Below, piece by piece: positions 6,630 to 7,604 of a stretch of 7,604 nt of DNA. Position 1 is the first letter of the stretch. The number at the start of each line of letters is the position of its first letter. Origin of the DNA: Candidatus Nitrosopumilus sp. (GTDB lineage: Archaea > Thermoproteota > Nitrososphaeria > Nitrososphaerales > Nitrosopumilaceae). Under the pieces are notes generated by a model. That model made no database searches, was not told the origin of the DNA, and saw only the letters and a program-made list of their open reading frames with translations. The DNA lies in NCBI GenBank assembly GCA_029864805.1, contig JAOTSS010000079.1, forward strand, positions 1 to 7,604, in the 5' to 3' direction. The position numbers and the translations under genes were made by a program.

Positions 6630-7331
6630 CTAGATCTTGCCTAGTTTAGATTTAAATTCTTGATATGCCTTCTCGTATGATGCCATATCTCCGACATCTG
6701 TGAATCCCTTTTTAATCAAGAAACTATTCAATTTCTTCTTTTTTGACATTGCTTTATCTAGAACTTTATCCATTCCGTATGGGATGTTTTCTGGAATTAA
6801 AGAAAATACTTCTGGCTCGATAACATAACAGCCTGTATTAATATTTGACACAATTTCTGGTTTCTCCCTCCATGCTGTAATGATGTCTTTTTTGTCTGTA
6901 TCAATCACTCCATATGGCAATTTGTATTTGTATTCATATAGACACATAGTGAGAAATGCATTATTTTTTTGATGTTTTTTGATCATTTCTTTGATATTAA
7001 AATCAAATATTGAATCTCCATACATACATACAAAAGTATCATCAATGAATTTTTCTGCGCTTTTGAGTTGACCTGCTGTTGCTAATGGCTTATCTGAAAC
7101 TGCATATTCGATATTTACTCCAAAATCTGCCCCATCCTGAAAATAATCCTGAATATTTCTCCGTAAATAACTTACACATAATACAATTGATTTGATATTG
7201 TTCTTTTTCAACCAATTAATCGAATGTTCTAATAATGGTTTATCTCCTAACGGTAACATTGGTTTTGGAACAAATAACGTATATGGTTGAAGTCTTGTTC
7301 CTAGACCTCCAGTTAAAATCACGGCCTTCAT
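6630..7331 (-). CDS. Sugar-1-phosphate nucleotidyltransferase
   Basis: 233 residues, one NTP_transferase domain with no left-handed beta-helix tail. Enzymes of this family join a sugar 1-phosphate to an NTP, releasing pyrophosphate and yielding an NDP-sugar. Visible motifs: nucleotide-binding GGLGTRLQP at 8-16, PKPMLP at 22-27, LATAGQL at 83-89, YGD at 104-106 with D106 as probable metal ligand, EKP at 156-158, NTGCYV at 165-170, and DVGD at 212-215 for the second metal site. The length and closing motif resemble short mannose-1-phosphate or heptose-1-phosphate guanylyltransferases and RmlA-like thymidylyltransferases; the base and sugar cannot be fixed by eye. The ATG at 7331 opens the family's normal MKAVILTGG start and has a G-rich ribosome site. 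Probably cytosolic. It could supply the activated sugar for the nearby glycosyltransferase, which is inference from proximity. Confidence 0.9.
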   Translation of the reverse strand: MKAVILTGGLGTRLQPYTLFVPKPMLPLGDKPLLEHSINWLKKNNIKSIVLCVSYLRRNIQDYFQDGADFGVNIEYAVSDKPLATAGQLKSAEKFIDDTFVCMYGDSIFDFNIKEMIKKHQKNNAFLTMCLYEYKYKLPYGVIDTDKKDIITAWREKPEIVSNINTGCYVIEPEVFSLIPENIPYGMDKVLDKAMSKKKKLNSFLIKKGFTDVGDMASYEKAYQEFKSKLGKI

Positions 7332-7339
7332 TGTCCGTT

Positions 7340-7344
7340 CCCCC
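7340..7344 (-). promoter_or_regulatory. Shine-Dalgarno-like GGGGG before the nucleotidyltransferase gene
   Basis: The minus strand reads AAAGGGGGAAC with eight bases between the G run and the ATG at 7331. It stands out in A+T-rich DNA and supports that start. It also suggests a message with a leader, unlike the coiled-coil gene. Confidence 0.5.
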
Positions 7345-7427
7345 TTTCTTGACTTATTTATGATTATGTATTGTGTCTATGTTGAACCATTTTTCATATG
7401 AGGTGTGAAAACAAAAATCACAAGAGG

Positions 7428-7442
7428 TTTTTAAAAAATAAA
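7428..7442 (-). promoter_or_regulatory. T/A-rich tract: TATA box of the nucleotidyltransferase gene or terminator of the edge gene
   Basis: The minus strand reads TTTATTTTTTAAAAA. It could act as a TATA element, giving a leader of roughly 70 bases for the gene starting at 7331, or as the T-rich terminator of the gene ending at 7504. A second candidate TATA, CATAAATA at 7355-7362, lies closer to the ATG. The sequence alone does not decide. Nothing else is recognisable in 7332-7503. Confidence 0.3.
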
Positions 7443-7503
7443 TTCAAATCTTCATACATCTGTTTCTTACTAATACTTGCATTCACATTTGATCATACAA
7501 ACT

Positions 7504-7604
7504 CTAGTCTGGATCTTCGTAGTTTTCTTTCTTCTCTGAACCTGAAGTGTTGCCGCCTGCCCCTTCCATTGGCTTCATCTTTTCTTCAAGCACGTTCATC
7601 CTTG
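7504..7604 (-). CDS. C-terminal end of an unidentified protein, partial at the window edge
   Basis: Of the three minus-strand frames at the right edge, only one stays open, from 7602 to a TAG at 7504-7506 (32 residues; 7603-7604 belong to the preceding codon). The residues are hydrophilic: a short charged helix (NVLEEKMKPMEG), a Gly/Ser/Asn linker, then an acidic tail ending NYEDPD. The DNA here is noticeably richer in G and C than the spacer beside it, consistent with coding. Too little is visible to name it; it could instead be a 31-residue peptide starting at the ATG at 7599, but a longer gene cut by the window is more likely. Confidence 0.5.
   Translation of the reverse strand, partial: RMNVLEEKMKPMEGAGGNTSGSEKKENYEDPD

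Noticed and set aside
7390..7450. Short ATG-started reading frames in the spacer upstream of the nucleotidyltransferase
   Set aside because: They are about a dozen codons long, lack a ribosome site and run through a T/A tract; not supported as genes.

Overview
The window looks like an ammonia-oxidising archaeon of the Nitrosopumilus type (Nitrososphaerota/Thaumarchaeota). This is inferred from strong A+T richness, a receiver protein ending in zinc ribbons (a combination I associate with this group), DM13 domains, and a TATA-like box about 26 bases upstream of a start codon with no leader. No rRNA or marker gene is present to confirm it.

Layout. From the left edge to 4572 (+) runs one very large open gene whose beginning lies outside the window. 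In order it carries a DM13 domain, the first half of a second DM13, about 15 NHL-like beta-propeller repeats, the second half of that DM13, a third DM13, one or two membrane segments, a family 2 glycosyltransferase of the processive polysaccharide-synthase type, and a C-terminal membrane block. The frame is open from base 1 and the first 87 codons encode DM13 sequence, so the TTG at 262 is not the real start. Convergent to it, with a 26-base gap, lie a receiver-domain protein with a probable winged helix and zinc ribbons (4599-5600, -) and a coiled-coil protein (5650-6408, -). After a 200-base spacer comes a sugar-1-phosphate nucleotidyltransferase (6630-7331, -). The last 32 codons of another minus-strand gene lie at the right edge (7504-7604).

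How they may work together (inference). The nucleotidyltransferase could make an NDP-sugar that the membrane glycosyltransferase polymerises or transfers. The DM13 and propeller part would sit outside the cell and sense, bind or guide the product. The coiled-coil and receiver/zinc-ribbon proteins look like a cytoplasmic signalling pair that may or may not regulate the sugar genes; no histidine kinase is in the window.

The most unusual object is the large gene: a beta-propeller array inserted inside a DM13 domain and fused to a polysaccharide synthase. All three DM13 copies lack the family's signature cysteine, and an exact 83-base duplication shows that a propeller blade was copied recently.
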